Source: an uncultured bacterium (GTDB lineage: Bacteria; Bacteroidota; Bacteroidia; Bacteroidales; Bacteroidaceae). Taken from it: DNA of 63,160 nt. How positions within the stretch are numbered: position 1 is the first letter of the stretch; every line of letters begins with the position of its first letter. The DNA is taken from positions 1-63,160 of the forward strand of contig CAJMNM010000017.1 of assembly GCA_905214795.1 (NCBI GenBank), read 5' to 3'. Below are positions 15,629-24,297 of this stretch, piece after piece. Under the pieces are notes generated by a model that was not told where the DNA came from, made no database searches, and saw only the letters and a program-made list of their open reading frames with translations. A program made the position numbers and the translations under genes.

Positions 15629-17848
15629 ATGAACGTAATTAAGAAGACAGTCGAATTGCCTGATGGAAGAACCATCAGCATCGAAACCGGGAAATTGGCC
15701 AAACAAGCCGATGGAGCCGTGATGCTTACTATGGGTAAGACTATGCTCTTGGCCACCGTTTGTGCCGCCCAAGATGCCGTTCCCGGAACAGATTTTATGC
15801 CTTTGCAGGTAGAGTACAGAGAAAAGTATGCAGCCGCCGGACGTTTCCCCGGAGGTTTTACCAAACGTGAGGGCAAGGCTTCAGATTATGAAATTCTGAC
15901 TTGCCGTTTAGTGGATCGTGCTTTGCGTCCCCTCTTTCCCAGCAACTATCATGCTGAAGTTTATGTAAACGTGATTCTTTATTCTGCCGATGGTGTAGAT
16001 ATGCCTGATGCGTTGGCCGGTTTTGCCGCTTCTGCAGCTTTGGCTGTTTCTGATATTCCATTTGAAGGTCCTATTTCTGAGGTTCGTGTGGCACGTATCA
16101 ATGGTGAATATGTAGTTAATCCGACATATGCACAGCTTGAGCAGGCTGATATGGATATAATGGTCGGTGCAACTGAAGAGAACATCATGATGGTGGAAGG
16201 CGAGATGAAAGAAGTATCTGAGCAGGACTTGCTTACTGCCCTTAAGGTCGCTCATGAAGCTATCAAACCGATGTGCCGTCTGCAAAAGGAACTTTCAAAA
16301 GAATTAGGCAAGGATGTAAAACGTGAATATTGTCATGAGGTTAATGACGAGGAACTTCGTGAGGAATGCAAAAAGGTTTGCTACGAGCCGGCTTATCGTA
16401 TTGCTCAGGAAGGAAACCGTGACAAACATGCCCGTGAGGCAGCCTTCATGGAAATACGTGAGAATTTCAAATTGTCATATGCAGAAGCTCATCCGGAATT
16501 GTCTGAAGATGAACTGGCCGAGAAGAATGCAATGATTGACAGATATTATCATGATGTAGAGCGTGATGCCATGCGTCGTTGTGTATTGGATGAGGGTAAA
16601 CGTCTTGATGGTCGTGCAACAACAGATATTCGTCCTATCTGGTGTGAAGTCAGCCCGCTTCCAGGACCTCATGGCTCAGCTATCTTTACACGTGGTGAGA
16701 CTCAGTCATTGTCTACATGTACATTGGGTACCAAGTTGGATGAAAAAATCGTAGACGAGGTGCTTGAACAGGGTAAGATGCGTTTCTTGCTTCATTATAA
16801 TTTCCCGCCGTTCTCTACAGGTGAGGCTAAAGCTCAACGTGGTGTGGGACGTCGTGAAATCGGTCACGGACATTTGGCATGGCGTGGCTTGAAGGGGCAG
16901 ATTCCAGAGGACTATCCTTATACAGTACGTGTCGTTTCAGATATTCTTGAATCAAACGGTTCTTCTTCAATGGCAACAGTTTGTGCCGGAACATTGGCAT
17001 TGATGGATGCCGGTGTGCCGATGAAGAAACCAGTGAGTGGTATCGCTATGGGATTGATTAAAAATCCGGGAGAAGACAAATATGCTGTTTTGTCTGATAT
17101 CCTTGGTGACGAGGATCATCTTGGTGATATGGACTTCAAAACGACTGGTACACGTGACGGTTTGACTGCAACACAGATGGATATCAAGTGTGACGGTTTG
17201 AGTTATGAAATCCTTGAAAAAGCATTGATGCAGGCTAAGGCCGGTCGTGAGTATATTCTTGGTAAACTGACTGAATGTATGCCCGAGCCGCGTGCTGAAC
17301 TTAAGCCTCATGTACCTCGTATTGAGCAGATAACAATACCTAAAGAATTCATTGGTGCTGTGATTGGCCCGGGCGGAAAGATTATCCAGGGTATTCAGGA
17401 AGAAACCGGTGCTGTTGTTACTATTGAAGAAACTGACGGCGTAGGTGTTGTTCAGGTAAGTGGCGGTAATAAAGATATTATTGATGCTGCTTTGGCAAAG
17501 ATTAAGAATATTGTAGCAATTCCTGAGGTTGGTGAGGTTTATGAGGGTGTGATTCGCAGTGTAATGCCTTATGGCGCATTTGTTGAATTTATGCCAGGAC
17601 GTGACGGTTTGTTACATATTTCGGAGATAGACTGGAAACGTCTTGAAACTGTAGAGGAAGCCGGATTGAAGGAAGGCGATAAGATTAAAGTGAAACTTAT
17701 CGATATTGATCAGAAGACAGGTAAGTTTAAACTTTCACGTCGCGTGTTACTTGAAAAGCCCGAAGGTTATGTTGAGCGTCCTGCTCGTCGTGAACGTCCG
17801 GAACGTCGTGAGCGCCGTTCACATCAGGAAGATCAGAAAGGAGAATAA
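15629..17848 (+). CDS. pnp: Polyribonucleotide nucleotidyltransferase (PNPase)
   Basis: 739 residues. Phosphorolytic 3'-5' exoribonuclease of mRNA decay; forms a ring-shaped trimer. Layout: first RNase PH domain (about 1-225, GRFPGGFTKREG), helical linker (about 230-320), second RNase PH domain (about 325-550, with the phosphate-site motif SNGSSSMATVCAG), KH domain (about 555-620, GPGGKIIQGIQEETG), S1 domain (about 625-700, GLLHISEI). A short arginine-rich tail follows. I chose the ATG at 15629 (MNVIKKTVEL), since the upstream in-frame extension adds 39 residues with no family counterpart and overlaps a promoter box. The gene is alone, with a terminator 23 bp after its stop. Confidence 0.97.
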   Translation: MNVIKKTVELPDGRTISIETGKLAKQADGAVMLTMGKTMLLATVCAAQDAVPGTDFMPLQVEYREKYAAAGRFPGGFTKREGKASDYEILTCRLVDRALRPLFPSNYHAEVYVNVILYSADGVDMPDALAGFAASAALAVSDIPFEGPISEVRVARINGEYVVNPTYAQLEQADMDIMVGATEENIMMVEGEMKEVSEQDLLTALKVAHEAIKPMCRLQKELSKELGKDVKREYCHEVNDEELREECKKVCYEPAYRIAQEGNRDKHAREAAFMEIRENFKLSYAEAHPELSEDELAEKNAMIDRYYHDVERDAMRRCVLDEGKRLDGRATTDIRPIWCEVSPLPGPHGSAIFTRGETQSLSTCTLGTKLDEKIVDEVLEQGKMRFLLHYNFPPFSTGEAKAQRGVGRREIGHGHLAWRGLKGQIPEDYPYTVRVVSDILESNGSSSMATVCAGTLALMDAGVPMKKPVSGIAMGLIKNPGEDKYAVLSDILGDEDHLGDMDFKTTGTRDGLTATQMDIKCDGLSYEILEKALMQAKAGREYILGKLTECMPEPRAELKPHVPRIEQITIPKEFIGAVIGPGGKIIQGIQEETGAVVTIEETDGVGVVQVSGGNKDIIDAALAKIKNIVAIPEVGEVYEGVIRSVMPYGAFVEFMPGRDGLLHISEIDWKRLETVEEAGLKEGDKIKVKLIDIDQKTGKFKLSRRVLLEKPEGYVERPARRERPERRERRSHQEDQKGE

Positions 17849-17870
17849 TTCAATTATTATAGGCTTAGAT

Positions 17871-17905
17871 AAAAGGAGAGGTGCTTTGCATTTCTCCTTT
17901 TTTAT
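17871..17905 (+). terminator. Intrinsic terminator after pnp
   Basis: Nine-bp stem AAAAGGAGA (17871-17879) with TCTCCTTTT (17893-17901), 13-nt loop, then a T-rich tail. Confidence 0.75.
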
Positions 17906-18260
17906 TATGATAATATTAAAAAGTACTAAGGATTGCCTTTGTGATGAAAGTGGAATTAATAGGTTGTGTTGTATCTTTAAAAAGAGTATTAAGAATTAAT
18001 GGAAGTATAGTATGTTAGATTGGGGAATTTTTTGTAATAATTACCATGCTTTTTCCTTGTTAGTTTGGAATTGGTAGGCCTGTTCTGAATTATAGTTTTT
18101 TATCCGTAAAGATTTATTATTTTTCTTAAGAACATGTATTTTTATTATAAATTGGAAGAAAATAAGGCCGTATCTGCTTGGATTCGATAAAAAACTATCT
18201 ATTTCTTAGAATTAATTTAGATATTTTCTTGTTTTAGTGTGCGTATAACTTAATTTTATT
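17906..18260. other. Gene-free A+T-rich region upstream of the SusCD locus
   Basis: About 355 bp with no supported gene. It holds the 13-bp inverted repeat at 18092-18198 and runs into the promoter of the first gene of the locus. Confidence 0.5.
18092..18198. repeat. Perfect 13-bp inverted repeat, arms 81 bp apart
   Basis: ATAGTTTTTTATC at 18092-18104 and its exact reverse complement at 18186-18198. It lies 110-220 bp upstream of the thioredoxin gene that starts the locus. The sequence is A+T-rich, so chance is possible. Confidence 0.5.
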
Positions 18261-18268
18261 TATATTTG
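18261..18268 (+). promoter_or_regulatory. -7 promoter box of the TlpA-like gene
   Basis: TATATTTG, a perfect TAnnTTTG element, 41 bp before the ATG at 18310. The -33 box is not clear. Confidence 0.55.
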
Positions 18269-18309
18269 CAGCGTTAATTAGACTTAGTTCATATAATTTA
18301 GATTAAAAA

Positions 18310-19503
18310 ATGAAAAAATCCTGTTTCTTAGGAGCGCTAATGTGTGTTCTTTCTGTGTTAGGTGCACAAGCGCAAGAAAGTGTGACAATCAAAGGTAATG
18401 TGAAGTTTATCGACAAAGACTTTAAGGTTTCGGTTTATCGTCGTGTCGGAACAAGTAAGCAAGTTCTTGCAGAAACGAAGGTGAATGATGATCATACCTA
18501 CTCCTTAACGGTGCCGGTAGACAAGGCTGGTGAAGTTATTGTGGATTGTGGAAGATGGCAGTCTGTAAATGTTTGGTTGGAAAATGAAAATCTTGATATT
18601 GATTTTAGAGGATTGGATACTGCACGTATTAAAATAAAGAATCCTCCATTTGTTTATATCAAGGGAGGTAAGAATAATGAATTGATGAATCTTATTAATT
18701 ATGAGGATTATCGCAGTTATCAGCAGATGATAGCTATTTCGCAATCTGCATACCGTGCTAAGTTTGCAGATGAAGAAAATAAGAGCAAACTTACTATGTC
18801 TCTTTATGATATGAATAGTGATAATTATAAGGCTCATATGAAATATTTTGCAGAACACTATGCAGACCGTAATAGTGTTTTGGTAGCATTGTCTCGTTTG
18901 AATTATGATGAGAATGAAAACTTGATAAATGCCTCTCTTGATAATTTAATTAAGGTTTCTCCTGCTTCTGCTACTTTGGCCGAAAATTATAAGAAGACTC
19001 AGGCTGAATTGAAAGAACGTCGTGAGAGAATGAAGATTGGTAATCCTGCACCGATGTTTACTTTCAAGACTGTAAAAGGAAAAAACTCAGATATTTCCAA
19101 GTATAAAGGAAAGGTATTGGTGCTTGATTTCTGGGCAAGTTGGTGTGGTCCTTGTCGTCAGGAAATTCCTAACATGAAGAAATATTATGAGGAGTTTAAA
19201 GGTAAAGATGTGGAATTCCTGAGTGTGTCTATTGATGCCAAGAAGAAAGATTGGGAAAAAGCTATGAATGAAGAGAAAATGGCTTGGCCTCAAGGCTGGA
19301 CAGAAGATGGAGGTAAGAATGTTATGGAGTTGTATCAGTTTAGTGGCATTCCATTCATCTTAGTATTAGATAAAGATGGTAAGATCTTTGCAAAGAGTGT
19401 TCGTGGTGAAGCTATCCGTCAGGCTGTAGAAAAAGCATTAAGCGGTGAAAAGGCTACACAGCCTAAAAGCATTAGCGTAGGTATGATGGGAGCTTCAATG
19501 TAA
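18310..19503 (+). CDS. Exported TlpA-type thioredoxin with DUF4369-like N-terminal domain
   Basis: 397 residues. The signal peptide ends near residue 21 (GAQAQ); there is no lipobox, so the protein is periplasmic or cleaved and exported. Residues about 25-115 form a DUF4369-like beta domain, and 120-240 are helical with many charged residues. Residues 243-375 are a TlpA-type thioredoxin domain with active site C279-G-P-C282 in FWASWCGPCRQE and cis-proline in SGIPFILVL. All catalytic residues are intact, so it should act as a thiol-disulfide oxidoreductase, probably a reductase. It is the first gene of the locus, 51 bp ahead of the kelch-like lipoprotein. The tail after residue 380 is a short extension of unknown role. 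Confidence 0.88.
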   Translation: MKKSCFLGALMCVLSVLGAQAQESVTIKGNVKFIDKDFKVSVYRRVGTSKQVLAETKVNDDHTYSLTVPVDKAGEVIVDCGRWQSVNVWLENENLDIDFRGLDTARIKIKNPPFVYIKGGKNNELMNLINYEDYRSYQQMIAISQSAYRAKFADEENKSKLTMSLYDMNSDNYKAHMKYFAEHYADRNSVLVALSRLNYDENENLINASLDNLIKVSPASATLAENYKKTQAELKERRERMKIGNPAPMFTFKTVKGKNSDISKYKGKVLVLDFWASWCGPCRQEIPNMKKYYEEFKGKDVEFLSVSIDAKKKDWEKAMNEEKMAWPQGWTEDGGKNVMELYQFSGIPFILVLDKDGKIFAKSVRGEAIRQAVEKALSGEKATQPKSISVGMMGASM

Positions 19504-19554
19504 GGATACTACAGGTCTTGAATTCTTGATGTTTAATTTAAATAAAAGGGGATT

Positions 19555-21093
19555 ATGAAAACAAAAAGTTTATTAATGTGCTTGATGGCTGTATTGAGCC
19601 TTGGTTTCTGGTCATGTTCGGATGATGATGAAAACGGAGGTGCAGCTGTAGGTATTACAAGTGTAACCGTTAAACCTGAGGGTAGTGCAAAGGAATACAG
19701 ATGTACTCCGAATCAGTCAACCCGTATTATTGAGAATACTTCAGATCCCGTGGATTGGGATGTGACAGATGCCTCATTGACAAGGACGACGGTAAAGGTA
19801 ACTGCAACGCTGAATACTGTTGTTTATTACAATGATCAGGCTATCGGAGCAGACGGTTTGGAGATTGATGTGAAGAATCCTGTGACTTTGACTGCAAAGG
19901 ATAATTCAGGTAACACCAAGGTATATACCTTGAAGGTTGTTCGTGCAACAACAGCAAGTGGTGAAACAATGGTAAAGAAATCTGATTCTTTCCAAGGATT
20001 GCCTTCAAACTTGTTGAGTTTTGATATGGCTTATTTCAAGGATAAGTTCTATGCCATTACAACTACTGTAACCGGTGCGGATGAGAATAAGGTTGAGAAT
20101 TATCAATTGTTCAGTTCTGTTGATGGTTTGAATTGGACTGAGGTCGCATATCAGACTGATATAACCGGTGTGAATTTTACAGAAGAACAGGTGAAAGATT
20201 TTGTGATTGGTGGTGAAGGTGCTCGTCTGGTTGTGTTTAACGATCGTATGTATGTATTAGGTGGTGCACGCACACAAGCTTCGGACAAATTCGGAAATGC
20301 AAAAGAGGAATTTTATGGCATGCCTCAGATTTCATATTGGCGTTCATTCTCAACAGAAGATGGTTTGACCTTTAAAGTTGATACTGTTGGTATGACTTAT
20401 CAAAAGTCAAACGGCGATGTGGTTTCATATCAGCAATTGACAAATACGAATATGAATACAGCTGTATTCGATGGTAAGTTGTTCATGAAGAGTGGTTACA
20501 ATATCACATTCGGTATGGGTCAGAATGCTTCAGTATATGCTTATACAAGTGATGGTAAAGCATGGAATCAGATTAGTCCTGTAGCTTCTGACGGTAGTAC
20601 ATCAGTAGATGTGGCCAGACGTCTTGGTGATGCATTCTTTGCATTCAAAGGTAAATTATGGTGTGTAGGTGGTTTCGTTAATTTCTTATCTTCAAGCGCA
20701 AATAATACATGTGGAACAGTGTACTCTTCAACAGACGGTATCAACTGGACGTTGGAATCAGATACAGTTGGTAATGTGTTAAAGAACCTCTATGGTATGA
20801 AGGTTGTGGCTAATGATGAAGTTGCCTATATGTTTGGTGGTGAACGTTTGGTTGGAGATGGTACATATACACGTGAGATTTCACAGGATATATTCCGTTC
20901 TACAGACGGTATTACTTGGGAGAAGGTAGAAGTTCCTCAGAATTATGTAGGTCGTCGTTTACCATCAGTATTGCTTCAAGGTAATTCTGCATGGATCTTT
21001 GGTGGAATCAAGTCTAAGTCTTCTGACAATTATGCATTCCCTTCTGCTACCGATGAACTTGCAACTGATACTTGGGTGAAGTTAATGAACTAA
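19555..21093 (+). CDS. Kelch/BNR-like beta-propeller lipoprotein (resembles DUF6242 proteins)
   Basis: 512 residues. The lipobox puts the lipid on C21 (FWSCSDDD); the acidic residues after the cysteine resemble the Bacteroidota surface-export signal, so it may face outward. Residues about 30-130 form an Ig-like domain. The rest is a propeller: five repeats of an S/T-x-DG-x-x-W/F motif (VDGLNW, EDGLTF, SDGKAW, TDGINW, TDGITW) alternate with kelch-like strands ending in GG or SG (MYVLGG, LFMKSG, LWCVGG, AYMFGG, AWIFGG). The overall look is that of DUF6242 proteins, but I cannot confirm the family. No catalytic residues are evident. It ends just before a strong terminator. Confidence 0.75.
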   Translation: MKTKSLLMCLMAVLSLGFWSCSDDDENGGAAVGITSVTVKPEGSAKEYRCTPNQSTRIIENTSDPVDWDVTDASLTRTTVKVTATLNTVVYYNDQAIGADGLEIDVKNPVTLTAKDNSGNTKVYTLKVVRATTASGETMVKKSDSFQGLPSNLLSFDMAYFKDKFYAITTTVTGADENKVENYQLFSSVDGLNWTEVAYQTDITGVNFTEEQVKDFVIGGEGARLVVFNDRMYVLGGARTQASDKFGNAKEEFYGMPQISYWRSFSTEDGLTFKVDTVGMTYQKSNGDVVSYQQLTNTNMNTAVFDGKLFMKSGYNITFGMGQNASVYAYTSDGKAWNQISPVASDGSTSVDVARRLGDAFFAFKGKLWCVGGFVNFLSSSANNTCGTVYSSTDGINWTLESDTVGNVLKNLYGMKVVANDEVAYMFGGERLVGDGTYTREISQDIFRSTDGITWEKVEVPQNYVGRRLPSVLLQGNSAWIFGGIKSKSSDNYAFPSATDELATDTWVKLMN

Positions 21094-21108
21094 TATTAAT
21101 TTTATATT

Positions 21109-21160
21109 AAAAGACTTCCATGTAGCTTTAAATGTGTGCGTACATGGAAGTCTTTTGCTT
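21109..21160 (+). terminator. Intrinsic terminator between the lipoprotein gene and susC
   Basis: A perfect 16-bp stem (21109-21124 with 21141-21156) around a 16-nt loop, with a T-rich end (TCTTTTGCTT). It ends only about 16-20 bp before the susC start codon, and I see no good promoter between the two. Confidence 0.8.
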
Positions 21161-21175
21161 ATATTCTGTTGACGC

Positions 21176-24100
21176 ATGAAATTGAGATTATATTTTTTGA
21201 CTTTCTTATGTTCACTCACCCTTATGGCTTTCGCTCAGAAAAAGACAATAAGTGGAAAGGTTGTTGACATTGACGGGGCTCCTTTGGAGATGGTGATTGT
21301 GAACGTTGTAGGAACGAATGTCGTAGCCTATACAGATTTGAATGGTGCATATTCGATAAGTGCGGCACCAAAAGATACTTTGGCTTTTTCTATGTTAGGA
21401 TATCACAAGCGTGCAATACGGGTTGGTGACAAAAAAACTTTAAATGTCACGATGGAGGAAACAGGTGCAAACCGTATTGCAGACTTGATAGTTGTGGGAT
21501 ACAGTAAAGTTGAGCGTCGAGATTTGACGGGTTCAGTGTCATCTGTAAAGCCAAATGAGAATATTTCATTTCAGTCTGTCGACCAAATGTTGCAGGGACA
21601 GGCTCCAGGTGTATTTATGTCAAATTCTTCGGGTGCTTTAGGTTCTGCAAATGTGTTGACTATTCGTGGTATCAGTTCTATTATGGGTGATAACAATCCT
21701 TTGTATGTAATAGACGGTGTGCCTGTGTATGGTACAGACCGCGATGCAAACTCTGTAGGAACATCGGGTGGTTCTATTCCAGGAGCCTCTATGTCGGGTA
21801 TGCAGACCGGAGGTGGTTCATTGACTTATAACTATGACCTGAAAAATTCTTTTGAGAAGAATCCTTTGGCAACTTTGAATCCGGACGATATAGAGTCAAT
21901 AGAGATTTTGAAGGATGCTTTTGCTACAGCAATTTACGGTTCGCGAGGTGCTGCGGGTGTCGTATTGATTACAACAAAGAAAGGTAGCCGTGATAAAACT
22001 CAGGTCAATGTAAGTTATACGCTGGGTGTTGAAAGACCACTTGGAAAGTTGGATTTGTTAAATGGTGATCAGTATTCTCAAATTTACTCTCAATATTATC
22101 CGAACGCATCTTATCCGTCAGGGTATAATACAGACTGGGTGGACGCGGTGACGCGTACGGCTGTAAGTAACGGAGTTTCTGCTTCGGTATCAGGTGGTTT
22201 TGGCAAGACGAATTACTTTGTAAGTTTATCATATGATGATAATGAATCATATATTATAAACAATGACATGCAACGTTATGCAACACGACTGAATCTTAAT
22301 ACTGAAATTAATAAGTATTGGGATATGGGTCTTAATATGTCTATTACAAAATTAAATAATAACGCATTGGCGGCAAGCTCAATTTATTCGGCTGCTTTAC
22401 GTAAGGCGCCTAATCTTCCAATATATGATGAGGATGGTGACTATTATTATGGTTATGCTCCTAATGCGAAAGGTGACGCGGAGGCGTATAACCCCGTAGC
22501 TATGGCATATATAAATGATGAAAGTTTGGAAGATACGCGTGTTATTGCAAATGGTTATTTGGAATATAAACCTTTGAGTTGGTTTTCATTGCGTAGTGAA
22601 GTGGGTACAGATTTGTATAATTCGTTTTCTTCTATCCGTAAAGGTGAACTTCCTGAAAATCTGACAGGAGTAGCCGGAAATCAGGCACAGGAAGCTACGA
22701 ATCTGAATTATAAAATAGTTGTTAATAACTTGATTAATATTAATAAGGTTTTTGCGAATGATCATTTTCTTCAAGGAGTTATAGGACAAAGTTATGAGTA
22801 TTCGCAAGAGCGTTCTAATTCTGTAGCAGGAAGTGACTTTTTCAGTCCTGACTTAAACGGTGTTGGTGCGGCACAGACAAAACGTGTAGTAAGTGCGTAT
22901 ATGCAGCAGTCCGCTTTGTTTTCTGCTTTTGCACGTTTGAACTATCAATGGAAATACAGATATATGGGAGGTATTACTTATCGAATTGACGGTTCTTCTC
23001 GTTTTAATCGTAATCATCGTTATTTAAGTACACCTTCTTTCTCTTTAGGATGGCGTATATCTAATGAAAGATTTATTAAAGATAATTGTCCTTTCATTAA
23101 TGAATTGAAACTTAGAGGTTCTGTAGGTTTGTCAAGTAAAGATGGAAATAACAGTTATTATGGAGCTCAGGCAGTATATGTGCTTAATACACAGACTACC
23201 TATGGAGGTAACAGTTATTTGCAGATGTCTCAGCCGGGAAATGAGAATTTAGACTGGGAAAGAACAATCACATATGATGCCGGATTGGATTTGGAAATGT
23301 TTGACAAACGTGTAAAAGTGACGCTTGACTATTATTATAAGAAGACGACCAATATGTTGTTCTCTTCTGATCTGCCGTTGTATACAGGATATCAGAAAGA
23401 AAATCAGAATATTGCGGATATGATGAATGATGGATTCGAATTCCAATTGATTACAACCAATATCAATACGAGAGATTTTCAATGGCAGACGATTCTGAAT
23501 ATTTCACGTTCTAGAAATAAGATATTGAAATTGAATTTTGAAGGTAATCAGTTAGATCAGGCTAATAGTTCGTTTAAATATTATGCTGTAGGATATCCTG
23601 TAGCTCAGTGGTATCTTCACGAATGGGTGGGAGTTGATCCGATGACAGGTGATCCATTGTGGCGTTACAAGGATGGTTCAGTATCTAATATTCCACCAGC
23701 TGCAAATTATTCGACTTCTCAGGACAATAAGTTTGTTTGTGGTACGGCAACACCTGATTTTTATGGTTCAATAACGAATACATTGACTTATAAAGGTTGG
23801 GAACTGGACTTCCTGTTTACTTTTGCTTATGGTAGTAAGATGATTAACAGTACACGTGCTAATTTGTTGTCATATACATTGGAAACAGCCAATAATCTTT
23901 CTTCTGAGATTATGAATATGTGGCAGATTCCAGGCCAGAAGACAGATATACCACGACTGAACAACAGTTCAATTATTGGTTCATATGATTATACTACGGC
24001 AGTTACGACAACACGTTTTCTCGAGGATAATTCTTATTTGCGTTTGAAAACATTAACGTTGTCTTATAATGTGCCGTCTAAATATTTAAAGAAAACAAAG

Positions 24101-24277
24101 TTCTTTAAACAACTGAGAATCTTTACTACATTTACTAATGTATTTACCATTACCGGTTATTCTGGTCTTGATCCGGAAGTAAGTGCCTTTGGTTCTTCTG
24201 CATTAGCAGCTGGTTATGATAACATGACTATGCCGCAATCACGTGCATATCAGTTTGGAGTAAGAGCAAGTTTTTAA
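21176..24277 (+). CDS. SusC/RagA-type TonB-dependent outer-membrane transporter
   Basis: 1033 residues. Imports a SusD-captured ligand across the outer membrane using TonB energy. Layout: signal peptide (1-20, AFAQ), carboxypeptidase-D-like domain (about 22-98, ISGKVVDIDGAPL), plug (about 105-265, with LQGQAPGVFM, IRGISSI, PLYVIDGVP and the SIEILKDAFATAIYGSRGAAGVVLITTKKG motif), then the 22-strand barrel ending in an aromatic residue (GVRASF). There is no STN domain, so no direct link to an ECF anti-sigma factor. susD follows 20 bp later. The ligand is unknown; neighbours are thioredoxin-fold proteins and not typical PUL enzymes, so a peptide, protein or other non-glycan ligand is possible. 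Confidence 0.95.
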   Translation: MKLRLYFLTFLCSLTLMAFAQKKTISGKVVDIDGAPLEMVIVNVVGTNVVAYTDLNGAYSISAAPKDTLAFSMLGYHKRAIRVGDKKTLNVTMEETGANRIADLIVVGYSKVERRDLTGSVSSVKPNENISFQSVDQMLQGQAPGVFMSNSSGALGSANVLTIRGISSIMGDNNPLYVIDGVPVYGTDRDANSVGTSGGSIPGASMSGMQTGGGSLTYNYDLKNSFEKNPLATLNPDDIESIEILKDAFATAIYGSRGAAGVVLITTKKGSRDKTQVNVSYTLGVERPLGKLDLLNGDQYSQIYSQYYPNASYPSGYNTDWVDAVTRTAVSNGVSASVSGGFGKTNYFVSLSYDDNESYIINNDMQRYATRLNLNTEINKYWDMGLNMSITKLNNNALAASSIYSAALRKAPNLPIYDEDGDYYYGYAPNAKGDAEAYNPVAMAYINDESLEDTRVIANGYLEYKPLSWFSLRSEVGTDLYNSFSSIRKGELPENLTGVAGNQAQEATNLNYKIVVNNLININKVFANDHFLQGVIGQSYEYSQERSNSVAGSDFFSPDLNGVGAAQTKRVVSAYMQQSALFSAFARLNYQWKYRYMGGITYRIDGSSRFNRNHRYLSTPSFSLGWRISNERFIKDNCPFINELKLRGSVGLSSKDGNNSYYGAQAVYVLNTQTTYGGNSYLQMSQPGNENLDWERTITYDAGLDLEMFDKRVKVTLDYYYKKTTNMLFSSDLPLYTGYQKENQNIADMMNDGFEFQLITTNINTRDFQWQTILNISRSRNKILKLNFEGNQLDQANSSFKYYAVGYPVAQWYLHEWVGVDPMTGDPLWRYKDGSVSNIPPAANYSTSQDNKFVCGTATPDFYGSITNTLTYKGWELDFLFTFAYGSKMINSTRANLLSYTLETANNLSSEIMNMWQIPGQKTDIPRLNNSSIIGSYDYTTAVTTTRFLEDNSYLRLKTLTLSYNVPSKYLKKTKFFKQLRIFTTFTNVFTITGYSGLDPEVSAFGSSALAAGYDNMTMPQSRAYQFGVRASF

Positions 24278-24297
24278 CTAAAAGTGAATAAAGAAAA

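Noticed and set aside
17706..17999. 97-codon frame overlapping the end of pnp
   Set aside because: Most of it lies inside pnp in another frame and it runs through the pnp terminator.
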